64,000 bases of DNA from CAWATZ01 sp963784995 (GTDB taxonomy: Bacteria > Planctomycetota > Planctomycetia > Gemmatales > Gemmataceae), in the NCBI GenBank assembly GCA_963784995.1, contig CAWATZ010000003.1:248001-312000 (forward strand), read 5' to 3'. This document shows positions 41,013 to 50,529 of this stretch, in pieces. Under the pieces are notes generated by a model. The model saw only the letters and a program-made list of their open reading frames with translations, searched no databases and was not told the DNA's origin. Every line of letters starts with the position of its first letter. Within the stretch, counting starts at the first letter, position 1. Both the position numbers and the translations under genes were made by a program.

Positions 41013-41275
41013 CCAAAGGGGACGCATCTATTTATTCGTCGTCCCTGCGTCCCCTTTCATCCGCAACAAAGGGGACGCATCTATTTATTCGTCCCTGGTA
41101 ATTAGATGCGTCCCCTTTCGTCCCTATTTATTCGTCCCTGGTAATTAGATGCGTCCCCTTTCGTCCCCTTTCGTCCCCCAATCAAGGCCCAGTGCAGACG
41201 ACAACCGAACCGGCAGCCGGGCAACAAAGGGGACGCATCTATTTATTCGTCGTCCCTGCGTCCCCTTTCATCCCG
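41013..41275. repeat. cluster of GGGGACGCATCT / TATTTATTCGT repeats
   Basis: At least four copies of AAAGGGGACGCATCTATTTA and their complements (AGATGCGTCCCCTTTCGTCC) lie in direct and inverted order within 260 bases. They are the same family as at 40128-40183. No ORF is convincing here. Confidence 0.78.
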
Positions 41276-41366
41276 TCCCTTTCGTCCCTCCTGGTGTCAG
41301 ACTCAGACGCATGAGGCAACCTCGTGATGGTGAATCCAGCAGCACTAGCGCAACAGCAAGGCACAG

Positions 41367-41713
41367 GTTGCACGACCCCTGCCGGCTTGCCCGGCAGGTG
41401 AAGAAGGTCACCAGCTAGAAAAGCCGGACAAGAATTCGTTTTTCCCCTTTTTTCTGAGACTGTAGCATGACGGGTGAAGGAAAGAGCCCGCCCCCACCGA
41501 GCTTGCTCGGTGGAGCAAGTGATTTTGCACTACCGGGAGCACAGCGCAGACAAGGTCTTTGCTCTGTTTCTCCTTTTAGTGCAGAATCATGCGCTCCACC
41601 GAGCAAGCTCGGTGGGGGCGGGCCATTTCCTTCACCCCTGTTGCTAAAGTCTCTTTTTTCTCTCGCTTTTCACCTCCTTCCCCTGCCGGCTTGCCCGGCA
41701 GGGGTCGTGCAAC
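41367..41713. mobile_element. MITE-like element with nested inverted repeats
   Basis: Outer inverted ends GTTGCACGACCCCTGCCGG (41367-41385) and CCGGCAGGGGTCGTGCAAC (41695-41713) enclose a second pair of about 45 bp (41472-41516 and 41593-41637) containing ACCGAGCTTGCTCGGTGGAG. It interrupts the second copy of the 39.8-kb direct repeat. No transposase is encoded. Confidence 0.72.
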
Positions 41714-41731
41714 TACGTCGCTAACGCTGCA

Positions 41732-41771
41732 TTAGCACCAGTGTAATGTCACGCCCCCGGACGTCAATGGA
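41732..41771 (+). repeat. direct repeat (copy B) before LRR gene 1
   Basis: TTAGCACCAGTGTAATGTC and GACGTCAATGGAT repeat the 39861-39901 segment with few changes. It lies 87 bases before the first LRR gene. Confidence 0.7.
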
Positions 41772-41857
41772 TGCACTCGAACCTACTTGCATGGCGAACC
41801 GTGTCCAGCGCACGTAAGATGGCCGCGACAAGCAACCCGTACGTGGGAGCCAGCACC

Positions 41858-43501
41858 ATGAGCGACACCCCTGACCAAAACCAGGCAACCCGGGACCAGC
41901 TCCGCCGGCGCTTTCTGGAGCAGGCCGCGGCCGGCTTCGACCAGATGTACGCGGCAGGGGACTTCAACCAGGCCTCTTCAGACCAGCGTGAACGGCGCGC
42001 CCGGGAGCTGGGAGAGCAGCTCATTGCCACCTTGCTTCAGAACAACCCCCGGTCGGAGAGCGGGTTTCTCCAGGACATCTTTGCCCACCCGGAAGACGAT
42101 ACGCCCCGGCTGATCTATGCCGACTTCCTGGACGACAACCACCAGCCCGCTCGCGCTCAGCTGATCCGGGTGCAATGCCGGCTGGCAAAACTCGAGCCCG
42201 ACGATCCCGAACGCGAGCTGCTGGAACTGCAGGAGCAGGAGCTGCTCAAGGAGCATTTGCCCGTCTGGACGGGACACCTGCCCATCTGGGCGCGGAAGGT
42301 GGTCAAAATGGAGCGCGGCTTCGTCAATCACCTGACCATGAAGCATGGGGGGGCTCACGGCAAGCTTCGACAGCAGGTGCCTTTCGACAGTTTGCACTTG
42401 TCCCGCCTCCACTGGACCCAGGAGCTGCTCGATTCCGGGCTGCTGGCAGGCATTCGGAACCTGACAGTGACCGGAGAAGGGGAGGAGTTGGCCCTGTTGC
42501 TGGGCTCCGAGCAACTGGCTAGCCTGGAGAGTCTGGCACTCAGGTCCGGCACTTTCGGCTCGGAGGCGTGTCAGGCCCTGGTCTCGAACTCACGTCTGGA
42601 TCGGCTGCAACGGCTGACGTTCACCTACACCAAACTGGGGACCAACCAGGTCCGAATTCTGAGCCAGGCGCCGCTTCTGAGCCAGCTTCAGCAGCTGGAG
42701 GTCACCTGCACCAACCTGGGGCCCGAGACGATGCGGATTCTGGGGCAGTCCCCGCACTGGCGTCAGCTCAGTCGGTTTTCGACGGCCTATTGCCCAATGG
42801 CCCCGGAGACAGTTCGGGAACTGATCCGTTCGCGGATGATCCAGAACGTGACGGCCCTGGACCTGACCAATTCCAACCTGGGCGGGGCCATCCGGGACCT
42901 GGTTCGGGCGCCGGGCCTGCGGAACCTGCGCCATCTGAATCTGGGTGGTTGCAACATCGACGATGCCGGAATGGAAGCACTGGCCAACGCCTCCGGTCTT
43001 CCCCGGTTGACCTCGCTGGAGCTGGCTTACAACGCCTTCACCGCCGAGGGTGTCAGCCACTTTGCCCGGGGCCCTCTGCTGAGCCGGCTACAGCGGCTGG
43101 TCCTTGGTTATGGAGGGCTTGGGCCAGGCGTCCTGAAGGACCTGCTGGAGTCTTCTCACTGCGAGCAGTTGAGGGCCCTCTCCTTGCGTTACTGCCGCCT
43201 GGAACCGGAAGACGCCGCCCGGCTGGCCGCTTCACCCCATCTCGGCCGGCTGATCTCGCTTTGCCTGAGTGACAACCGCATTGGAGCGAACGGAGCGCGG
43301 GCGCTGGCTGCCTCCACGAGCTTCTCTTCCCTGCGCTATCTCGACCTGAGCAAGAGCCGAATTGGCCTGGAAGGGGCCCGGGCCCTCGTCGAGTCTCCCC
43401 TGGCTCAGCAGTTGCAAGGACTTAATCTGCAACACAACGACATTCGTGTGGCTTCTCGCCAGCCGCTGCGCTCCCGGCTTGGCCCGCGCCTGTTTCTGTG
43501 A
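41858..43501 (+). CDS. TIGR02996-LRR protein, tandem paralogue 1
   Basis: 547 residues. Residues 12-62 form an N-terminal helical domain (RDQLRRRFLEQAAAGFDQ). The repeat-companion domain TIGR02996 (GFLQDIFAHPEDDTPRLIYA at 69) follows, then a spacer ending RGFVNHLT, and about 13 leucine-rich repeats of the cysteine-free ribonuclease-inhibitor-like type, for example LTSLELAYNAFTAEGVSHFA. No signal peptide is present. The motif GGGAGCCAGCACC before the ATG recurs in other paralogues. Such proteins are abundant in Gemmata relatives; a protein-interaction role is inferred. Confidence 0.88.
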   Translation: MSDTPDQNQATRDQLRRRFLEQAAAGFDQMYAAGDFNQASSDQRERRARELGEQLIATLLQNNPRSESGFLQDIFAHPEDDTPRLIYADFLDDNHQPARAQLIRVQCRLAKLEPDDPERELLELQEQELLKEHLPVWTGHLPIWARKVVKMERGFVNHLTMKHGGAHGKLRQQVPFDSLHLSRLHWTQELLDSGLLAGIRNLTVTGEGEELALLLGSEQLASLESLALRSGTFGSEACQALVSNSRLDRLQRLTFTYTKLGTNQVRILSQAPLLSQLQQLEVTCTNLGPETMRILGQSPHWRQLSRFSTAYCPMAPETVRELIRSRMIQNVTALDLTNSNLGGAIRDLVRAPGLRNLRHLNLGGCNIDDAGMEALANASGLPRLTSLELAYNAFTAEGVSHFARGPLLSRLQRLVLGYGGLGPGVLKDLLESSHCEQLRALSLRYCRLEPEDAARLAASPHLGRLISLCLSDNRIGANGARALAASTSFSSLRYLDLSKSRIGLEGARALVESPLAQQLQGLNLQHNDIRVASRQPLRSRLGPRLFL

Positions 43502-43549
43502 GCCGAGCGGTTGTCGTCCCGTGTCATCCAGCGACGAAGAGCCAGCACC

Positions 43550-45208
43550 ATGAGCAAACCCCCGAATCCCGCCCTGGTTCCCCGCGACCAGCTCCGCCGG
43601 CTGCTCCTCGAACAGGCTGCGGCCACCTTCGATCGGATCTTTCCCGCCACGGACGCCGAGCAAGTGGAAACCGCCGAGCAGCGGGAACAGCGCATCCGCG
43701 AGTTCGGACAGCAACTGATGGCCGTCTTGCTCCAGCAGAACAATCGCTCCAGGGAAGGTTTTCTCCAGGACATCTTCGCCCATCCCAGCGACGATACGCC
43801 TCGGCTGATCTACGCCGACTTCCTGGACGACAACCACCAGCACGCCCGGGCCGAGTTTATCCGGCTGCAATGCCGGCTGGCCAGGCTCGATCCGGGCGAT
43901 CCCGACTACGAGCTGCTGGAAATGCAGGAACAGGAGCTGCTCAAGGAACATACCAAGGACTGGATGGGACACCTGCCTCTCTGGGCACGAAAGGTGCTGA
44001 AGTTCGAGCGCGGCTTCGTCAATCACCTGACGGCGTGGACCAGGGATTTCGTCCGTGTCAAGAAGCTCCGGCAGCAGGTTTATTTCGACAGCTTGCACTT
44101 GCTCATCTTCACACACCACCATACCGAGGCGTTTCTGAACGCAGGTCTGCTGGAAGGCATCCGGAGCCTGACTCTGGGCGGCAACGCGGAGAGCCTGACT
44201 CTCCTCCTGCGCTCCGAGCAGCTGGCCAGCCTGGAAAGCCTGACGTTCGACGGCTGCAACTTCAGCTCCGAAGTCTGTGGCGCCTTGCTTGCCAACCGCC
44301 GTCTGGACCGGCTCCGGCGGCTGGCTTTCGCCCGCACTGACCTGGGGATCGACCAGGCCCGGATTCTGAGTCAGTCCATGCTATTGCACCAGATTCAGCA
44401 ATTCGAGGTCTGCGACATGACGCAGCCGCCTGAGTCGCTGCGGTTGCTTGTGCATTCCCCGCACTGGCGGCAGTTGAAGCAGTTGTCGCTGGCGCGTTGC
44501 TGGCCGGGCCCGGAGGCCATCCGGGAGCTGCTCCCTTCCCGGATGCTCCAGGCTCTGACGGCCCTGGACCTGTCTCTCTCCAATCTGGGAGAGGCCGTCC
44601 TCGATCTGGCCCGGGCGCCGACCCTGGGGAACCTGACCCATCTGAATTTGCATGGAGCCGAGATCAACGATGCGGGGGTGGAAGCGCTGGCGAATGCCTC
44701 GGGGCTTCCTCGATTGACCTCGCTCAGCCTGTACTGCAACCCATTGACCGCCGAGGGATTCAGGGCCTTTGCCCGGGGCCCGCTCCTGAGCCGATTGCAC
44801 CGCCTGGTCGTTGGCTCCTGGGGACTTGGGCCCGACGCCGTGAGGGAGCTGATTGCGTCTTCTCACTGCGAGCAGATGCGTTCCCTCTACCTGGGCAACT
44901 GCGAGCTGAGACCGGAAGACGCCGCCAAACTGGCCGCTTCACCCCATCTGTCCCGGCTGACCTCGCTTTCCCTGTGTTCCAATCGCATCGGCGCGAGCGG
45001 AGCGCAGGCGCTGGGAGCTTCCACGAATTTCCCTTCCCTGCGCTATCTCGACGTGAGCAGCAACCGACTCGGCCCGGCAGGCGCCCGGGCCCTCGCCGAG
45101 TCTCCCCTGGCCCAGCAGCTCCAGGGACTCAACCTGAAAGACAACGACCTCCGGGTGGCTTTTCGCCAGGAACTGCGGGCCCGGCTTGGCCAGCGCCTCT
45201 TCGCGTGA
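43550..45208 (+). CDS. TIGR02996-LRR protein, tandem paralogue 2
   Basis: 552 residues with the same architecture as paralogue 1: N-terminal helical domain DQLRRLLLEQAAATFDRIFP, TIGR02996 domain with HPSDDTPRLIYADFLDDNHQ and LRRs to the end. It starts 48 bases after the stop of paralogue 1, behind AGAGCCAGCACC. The LRR half is divergent in loop residues but keeps the frame and spacing, as expected for a family under diversification. Confidence 0.88.
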   Translation: MSKPPNPALVPRDQLRRLLLEQAAATFDRIFPATDAEQVETAEQREQRIREFGQQLMAVLLQQNNRSREGFLQDIFAHPSDDTPRLIYADFLDDNHQHARAEFIRLQCRLARLDPGDPDYELLEMQEQELLKEHTKDWMGHLPLWARKVLKFERGFVNHLTAWTRDFVRVKKLRQQVYFDSLHLLIFTHHHTEAFLNAGLLEGIRSLTLGGNAESLTLLLRSEQLASLESLTFDGCNFSSEVCGALLANRRLDRLRRLAFARTDLGIDQARILSQSMLLHQIQQFEVCDMTQPPESLRLLVHSPHWRQLKQLSLARCWPGPEAIRELLPSRMLQALTALDLSLSNLGEAVLDLARAPTLGNLTHLNLHGAEINDAGVEALANASGLPRLTSLSLYCNPLTAEGFRAFARGPLLSRLHRLVVGSWGLGPDAVRELIASSHCEQMRSLYLGNCELRPEDAAKLAASPHLSRLTSLSLCSNRIGASGAQALGASTNFPSLRYLDVSSNRLGPAGARALAESPLAQQLQGLNLKDNDLRVAFRQELRARLGQRLFA

Positions 45209-45256
45209 GGATCCAGCACGCCTCGCAGCGTGGCAGAGTAACCAGGAGCCAGCACC

Positions 45257-46729
45257 ATGAGCGACACGCCAAACCCCACCGAGGCGGGTTTTCTCCAGGA
45301 CATTTTCGCCCATCCCGAAGACGATACGCCCCGCCTGATCTACGCCGACTGGCTCGACAACCACCAGCCCGCCCGCGCCCAGCTCATCCGGGTGCAATGT
45401 CGGCTGGCAAAACTAGAGCCCGACGATCCCGACCGCGAACTGCTGGAAATGCAGGAACAGGATCTGCTCAAGGAGCATGCCGCCGTCTGGACGGGACACT
45501 TGCCTAGCTGGGCGCGAAAGACGGCAAAGTTCCAGCGTGGCTTCGTCAATCACCTGTCCACCGGGGCCCGAGATTACAGCCGGGTCAACAAGCTCCGGCT
45601 ACGCGTGACTTTCGACAGCTTGTACTTGAACCAGCTTTTCCGGGTCCAGGATTTACTCGATGCGAGGCTGCTCGCAGGCATCCGGCGCCTGACTCTGACC
45701 GGAGGCGAAGCAGAGGTAGCTCACCTCCTGCGCTCGGAGCAACTGGCCGACCTGGAAAGTCTTGAGCTGTGCGCCTGCCCCGTCAGCGAGGAGGTTTGTC
45801 AGGCGCTGGTTTCCAACCGACGGCTGGACCGGCTCCGCCGGCTCGTTTTCACTTCCACCGAATTAGGGCCCGACCAGGCTCGAATCCTGAGTCAGGCGCC
45901 GCTGTTGAGCCAGCTGCAAGAACTCAGCATCAACAACGGCGATCCGTGGACCGAGGCGGTGCGGATTCTGGGGCAGTCCCCGCACTGGCGTCAGCTCAGT
46001 CGGCTGTCGCTGGCCTACTGCGGTTTGACCGCGGAGGAAGTCCGGGAGCTGATCGGTTCGCGGATGCTCCGGAACGTGACGGCCCTGGACCTGACCCGCG
46101 CCAACCTGGAAGTGGCAATCCAAGACCTGGTTCAGGCGCCGGGCCTTCGGAACCTGCGCCATCTGGAACTGGGCAGTTGCGGCATTGACAATGCCGGCAT
46201 GGAAGCGCTGGCCAATGCCTCCGGTCTTCCCCGGCTGACCTCGCTGGATTTGCATTACAACCTCTTTACCGCCGAGGGTGCCAGCCACTTTGCCCGGAGC
46301 CCTCTGCTGAGCCGGCTGCAACGGCTGGTCCTTGGTTCCTGGAAACTTGGGCCGGAGGTCGTGAAGGAACTGGTTGAGTCTTCTCACTGCGGCCAGTTGC
46401 GCTCCCTTCACCTGGACAATTGTGGACTTGGACCGGAAGACGTCGTCGGACTGGCCGCTTCACCCCATCTGTCCAGGCTGACCTCGCTGACCCTGCATCA
46501 CAATCGCATCGGAGCGAAAGGGACGCGAGCGCTGGGGGCCTCCACGAGCTTCCCTTCCCTGTGCTATCTCGACGTCAGCAGCAACCGGATTAGCCAGGAA
46601 GGCGCTCGGGCCCTCGTCGAGTCTCCTCTGGCCCGGCAGTTGCAGGGATTGAACCTGAAAGACAATGCCATCCGCGTGGCTTTTCGCCAGCAGTTGCGTT
46701 CTCGGCTTGGCCCGCGCCTGTTCCTGTGA
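45257..46729 (+). CDS. TIGR02996-LRR protein, tandem paralogue 3 (short N-terminus)
   Basis: 490 residues. It lacks the ~58-residue N-terminal helical domain and begins MSDTPNPTEAGFLQDIFA, going directly into TIGR02996. The rest is as in its neighbours, with an LRR array ending RSRLGPRLFL, identical to the end of paralogue 1. Ribosome region AGGAGCCAGCACC. Confidence 0.88.
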   Translation: MSDTPNPTEAGFLQDIFAHPEDDTPRLIYADWLDNHQPARAQLIRVQCRLAKLEPDDPDRELLEMQEQDLLKEHAAVWTGHLPSWARKTAKFQRGFVNHLSTGARDYSRVNKLRLRVTFDSLYLNQLFRVQDLLDARLLAGIRRLTLTGGEAEVAHLLRSEQLADLESLELCACPVSEEVCQALVSNRRLDRLRRLVFTSTELGPDQARILSQAPLLSQLQELSINNGDPWTEAVRILGQSPHWRQLSRLSLAYCGLTAEEVRELIGSRMLRNVTALDLTRANLEVAIQDLVQAPGLRNLRHLELGSCGIDNAGMEALANASGLPRLTSLDLHYNLFTAEGASHFARSPLLSRLQRLVLGSWKLGPEVVKELVESSHCGQLRSLHLDNCGLGPEDVVGLAASPHLSRLTSLTLHHNRIGAKGTRALGASTSFPSLCYLDVSSNRISQEGARALVESPLARQLQGLNLKDNAIRVAFRQQLRSRLGPRLFL

Positions 46730-46741
46730 GCCGACCGGGAA

Positions 46742-47995
46742 TCAAGTGGCGCCGACGTGCCCGTCGCCGACACAATCCCACTGCGCCTCGTAGTAGGTGA
46801 ACGAAAACATGTCCTTTTTCACCCACTTGTACAACCACCCCAGCTCCCCAAGGGCACCGTGGTAATCCGTATCAGGGTCGGCTGCGGGATCGTCCGGGTA
46901 GCAGGAAATCGTGTCGTCGTATGGATACCGCTCAACGAACACGAAGGGTTCCGGATCTTCAAAGTGCAGCTCCTTGATGCGAATCAGCGCCGGGCGAAAG
47001 CCGAGCGTCTGGCCCAGATGCTGGACCACCCTGGCGTGCCATTCCTTCTCCTTGTCCCCCGTTAAATAGTCATCGGATCGCCAGAATTGCAGGGATTCGT
47101 CGGGCAAGGGGACCCGCTCTTCCCGGATTTGCCTCCCCGCGGCATCGAAGAACAGGCAACGCAACGCCTTCACGCCCCGCTGAGCCAGCGCACCGAACAC
47201 CTGCGTGCCATCGGGCAACCGGCCCGGGAAGAACTGCGGATAAAAGTCGGGAGCGAAAGTGAAGAATCGATCGTTGTCATCGACGTACCTGGCCAGATCG
47301 CGTTTCGCCGTCTGATTGACCAGATCCAGCCAGAAGCTGCGCTCACCCCGTTCGGATTCACAACCCAGAATTCGCGCAGGTGGGGCCAGGCGGACCCGGC
47401 GGCGAGCTGCCGGCAAATCGCCGCCTCGTCCGCCTCGAAGTCGCCCAGCCAGAAGCGCAACACTTCCAGCTTCTCCAGATGCGGTGAAGCGGCGAGGGCC
47501 CGGGCATCTTCCAGAGCTGTACCAGCAAGGCAAATCCAGCCGCCGCAACCCTTGCAAGTGGGGACACTGGGCCAGCCGGTCGCCCCAGCCGTGTACCCGG
47601 AACATCGCCATCTCTTGCAGCAAGGGCAATTGTTGTCGCAACACGTCTCCCTGCTCGACGAACCACTTTGCCGGACAGGAAATGCATTCCACGAATCCAC
47701 GCCGCCACTCCGGACGCAAACGGTCAGCACGCAGCCAGCTGCCGAGCAGGCGTTCGAGCTGTTTCCGGAGCAGATCCGAGTTCTGGTTACACAAATGATC
47801 CTCTTCGTCGATCAGCTTTTGCCGTCGGGGATCGTCGAGCTGCTTGCGCAACGGTTCCAGCTCACATTGCACCCGGATGAGATCGGCCCGCTCCTGCTGG
47901 TCGTTCTCCTCCAACCAATCCGCATAGACCAGCCGGCGATCCGTGTCGTCGGGGTTGGCCGCAATGGCATCGAGCAGGGCTTTTTCTGTGCTCAT
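46742..47995 (-). CDS. TIGR02996-domain protein with two compensating frame shifts
   Basis: 417-residue frame. Residues 1-50 (ALLDAIAANPDDTDRRLVYA) are a TIGR02996 domain. The middle is coded in another frame: between about 47,525 and 47,350 the neighbouring frame gives LAGTALEDARALAASPHLEK and AWPHLREFWVVNPNG, clearly LRR-like, whereas the 417-residue frame gives Arg/Gly-rich nonsense. The frame returns for FFTFAPDFYPQFFPGRLPDG and a unique C-terminal domain. It sits on the opposite strand in the LRR array. Function unknown. Confidence 0.65.
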   Translation of the reverse strand: MSTEKALLDAIAANPDDTDRRLVYADWLEENDQQERADLIRVQCELEPLRKQLDDPRRQKLIDEEDHLCNQNSDLLRKQLERLLGSWLRADRLRPEWRRGFVECISCPAKWFVEQGDVLRQQLPLLQEMAMFRVHGWGDRLAQCPHLQGLRRLDLPCWYSSGRCPGPRRFTASGEAGSVALLAGRLRGGRGGDLPAARRRVRLAPPARILGCESERGERSFWLDLVNQTAKRDLARYVDDNDRFFTFAPDFYPQFFPGRLPDGTQVFGALAQRGVKALRCLFFDAAGRQIREERVPLPDESLQFWRSDDYLTGDKEKEWHARVVQHLGQTLGFRPALIRIKELHFEDPEPFVFVERYPYDDTISCYPDDPAADPDTDYHGALGELGWLYKWVKKDMFSFTYYEAQWDCVGDGHVGAT

Positions 47996-48030
47996 GGAGT
48001 TCTTTCCGATAGTTCACCGGATCGCAGCAG

Positions 48031-48118
48031 CCGAGCCGCGCACGCAGCGCAGCGGAGTAAGCGGCCCTCCTGTAAGCTGCCGAAGGCCGCTTACTCCGCT
48101 GCGCTGCGCGGCTCGGCA
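48031..48118. repeat. REP palindrome 1 of the RAYT locus
   Basis: GCCGAGCCGCGCACGCAGCG and its complement flank GGAGTAAGCGGCC and a short loop. The same sequence occurs at 48129 and 48832. Confidence 0.9.
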
Positions 48119-48128
48119 TGGGTTTGTC

Positions 48129-48218
48129 CGAGCCGCGACGCAGCGCAGCGGAGTAAGCGGCCCTCCTGCAAGCTGCCGAAGGCCGCTTACTCCGCTGCGC
48201 TGCGTGCGCGGCTCGGCG
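48129..48218. repeat. REP palindrome 2, overlapping the transposase 3' end
   Basis: It has the same arms as copy 1 (CCGAGCCGCGACGCAGCGCA). The last ten codons and the stop of the transposase lie within it, so the repeat encodes the protein's C-terminus. Confidence 0.9.
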
Positions 48219-48729
48219 GGCTCTCAAGGTTCGCCTCCGCAAACCGCTCCAATGGCTCCCCTTGCTCGTTGAGGACGTAATGCACTTTCTGACGCACGGC
48301 CTCTTCGGTCCACAGGTATCTCGTGCTGCCGTGTCGCGTCCACCGGGTCCGGTCCTGCTCGCTGGGGAAAGCCTTGTTCAAGCGACGACTGACTGCTGTC
48401 TTGAGGTCATTCATCACACGCTCGGGTGGCCCGACCGCGGTCACGACCGCGTGGACGTGATTGGAGCGGACGTGGACGGCGTGCAGCACCCAGCCTTTTC
48501 GGCCCGCGATTTCGCGTATGGCCTGCAAGGTCACTTGCCTCCGTGGTGGATCGAGCGAGTAGGGTGGCTGACGCAACTGTTCCTGCTCGTGGCCGTGACG
48601 CCTGGCGTTTGGTTCGAGGACAGCCGTTCCGGGGGCGTTGTGTTCCCGATCGACCGAGCCGTGCTCGTCGCCGTGCAGCCAGGTTCCGTAACAGGTGAAC
48701 GTGATGAAGTAAGCCAGGGGAGCAGACAT
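48187..48729 (-). CDS. REP-associated tyrosine transposase (RAYT, IS200-like Y1)
   Basis: 180 residues. FITFTCYGTWLHGDE is the typical start of IS200/RAYT proteins. HVRSNHVHAVV holds the HUH metal-binding motif (HVH), and the region HYVLNEQG carries the catalytic Tyr candidate (VHYVLN). It is flanked within a few hundred bases by three copies of one palindrome type, the hallmark of a RAYT with its REPs. It probably mobilises or amplifies these palindromes. Confidence 0.9.
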   Translation of the reverse strand: MSAPLAYFITFTCYGTWLHGDEHGSVDREHNAPGTAVLEPNARRHGHEQEQLRQPPYSLDPPRRQVTLQAIREIAGRKGWVLHAVHVRSNHVHAVVTAVGPPERVMNDLKTAVSRRLNKAFPSEQDRTRWTRHGSTRYLWTEEAVRQKVHYVLNEQGEPLERFAEANLESPPSRARSAAE

Positions 48730-48831
48730 GCGCAGGATCCTCCTCGAATCGATTCATGATGCACCACGATACCTCGTCTTGCCAGCAAAATCCGGAAGCA
48801 ATTGTCCGAGCCGCCCAAACAGCGCTACATT

Positions 48832-48920
48832 GCCGAGCCGCGCACGCAGCGCAGCGGAGTAAGCGGCCCCGGGGAGCCCGCAGGGCCGCTTACTCCGCTG
48901 CGCTGCGTGCGCGGCTCGGC
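48832..48920. repeat. REP palindrome 3 of the RAYT locus
   Basis: GCCGAGCCGCGCACGCAGCG and complement, with the loop CCCCGGGGAGCCCGCAGGG between. It lies upstream of the transposase. Confidence 0.9.
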
Positions 48921-49005
48921 GGACCTGAGCTACTCGCATGGCAGCATCCTTGCAACCATAGTAAGATGGCCGCAATTCGCGACCGCGCGGCCAGGAGCCA
49001 GCACC

Positions 49006-50481
49006 ATGAACGACACGCCAAGCCCCGCCGAGGCGGGCTTTCTTCAGGACATTTTCGCCCATCCCGAGGACGATACGCCCCGGCTGATCTACGCCGACTG
49101 GCTCGACGACAACCACCAGCCTATCCGCGCCGAGTTTATCCGCCTGCAATGCCGGCTGGCCCGGCTCGATCCCGGCGACCCGGATCACGACCTGCTCCAG
49201 TTGCAGGAACGGGCTCTGCTCAAGGAACACCGTGCCGCGTGGATGGCCCACCTGCCGGTCTGGGCGCGGAAAGCGGGGACGTTCCAGCGCGGCTTCGTCA
49301 ATCACCTGAACGTGAGGGCGACGGATTACCTCCGCAGCGGCAAGAAGTTCCGGAAACTGGTTTACTTCGACAGTTTGTGGTTGAATCCCCTCAAACGGGC
49401 CGAAGAGCTGCTGGATTCGGGTCTGCTGGCGGGCATCCGCCATCTGACGGTGAGTGGAGACGATGCGGACCGGACGCTCTTGGTGCGCTCCGAGCAACTG
49501 GCCTCCCTGGAGAGCCTGGAGTTCTTCTGCTACCCCATCGGGGAGGAGGTTTGTCAGGCCCTGGTCTCCAACCGTTGTCTGACCCGGCTGAAGCGGCTCG
49601 TTATCTCCGCCGAGCTGGGGCCCGATCAGGCCCAGATCCTGAGTCAAGCGCCGCTGCTGAACCAGCTTCAGGAATTCAACGTCAACAACACCGGCCTCAA
49701 GTTCGAGGCGATGCGGTTTCTGGCGCAGTCTCGGCACTGGCAACAGCTGAGCCGGCTCGTGCTGGCGCACTGTTGGTTGGGCCCGGAGGCAGTCCGGGAA
49801 CTGCTCTGTTCCCGGATGGTCCAAGACGTGACAGCCCTGGACCTGAATCGCGCCAGCCTGGGTGAAGCCGTGCGCGACCTGGCTCGCACGCAGAAACTGA
49901 AGAACCTGCGCTATTTGAATCTGAGTGGGAACGGGATCGACGATTCCGGTCTGGAAGCACTGGCCCATGCCACCGGTCTTACCCGGTTGACCTCGCTCGA
50001 CCTATATTTCAATGCCTTTACCGCCCAGGGGATCAAGCTCTTCGCCCAGGGCCCTCTTCTGAGTCAATTGCACCGGCTGGGCCTTGGTTGGAATGGGCTC
50101 GGGCCGGACGCCGTGAAGGCCCTCGTTGCATCGCCCGCCTGTGGCCAGCTGAGGGGACTCTCTCTGTGTGATTTTCAGCTGGGACCGGAGGACGCCGCCG
50201 TGCTGGCCGCTTCGCCCTATCTGTCCAGACTGACCTCGCTCTGCCTTCGTTCCAACCGGATCGGACCAGGCGGGGCGCGGGCGATCGCGGCCTCCACGAA
50301 CTTCCCAGCCCTGCGCCACCTCGACGTCAGCTACAACCACTTTGGCCACGAAGGTGCCAGCGCCCTTGCCGAGTCACCCCTGGCGCAGCAGCTTCAGGGG
50401 CTTGACCTGGGACACAACGATCTCCGTATGGTTTTTTGCCAGCAGTTGCGGGCCAAGTTGGGGCTGCGCGTGTTCACCTGA
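49006..50481 (+). CDS. TIGR02996-LRR protein, tandem paralogue 4 (short N-terminus)
   Basis: 491 residues with the short form MNDTPSPAEAGFLQDIFA, like paralogue 3. LRR array with LTRLTSLDLYFNAFTAQG. Ribosome region CAGGAGCCAGCACC. The pair 3/4 is separated by the RAYT and the minus-strand TIGR02996 gene, suggesting insertion into an existing tandem array. Confidence 0.88.
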   Translation: MNDTPSPAEAGFLQDIFAHPEDDTPRLIYADWLDDNHQPIRAEFIRLQCRLARLDPGDPDHDLLQLQERALLKEHRAAWMAHLPVWARKAGTFQRGFVNHLNVRATDYLRSGKKFRKLVYFDSLWLNPLKRAEELLDSGLLAGIRHLTVSGDDADRTLLVRSEQLASLESLEFFCYPIGEEVCQALVSNRCLTRLKRLVISAELGPDQAQILSQAPLLNQLQEFNVNNTGLKFEAMRFLAQSRHWQQLSRLVLAHCWLGPEAVRELLCSRMVQDVTALDLNRASLGEAVRDLARTQKLKNLRYLNLSGNGIDDSGLEALAHATGLTRLTSLDLYFNAFTAQGIKLFAQGPLLSQLHRLGLGWNGLGPDAVKALVASPACGQLRGLSLCDFQLGPEDAAVLAASPYLSRLTSLCLRSNRIGPGGARAIAASTNFPALRHLDVSYNHFGHEGASALAESPLAQQLQGLDLGHNDLRMVFCQQLRAKLGLRVFT

Positions 50482-50529
50482 GGACCAATCCCGCACCAAG
50501 GCGTGACTGAGGAAACAGGAGCCAGCACC

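Noticed and set aside
40128..41275. CRISPR array
   Set aside because: Repeats are unequally spaced, both direct and inverted, and share sequence between copies instead of having unique spacers. No cas genes.
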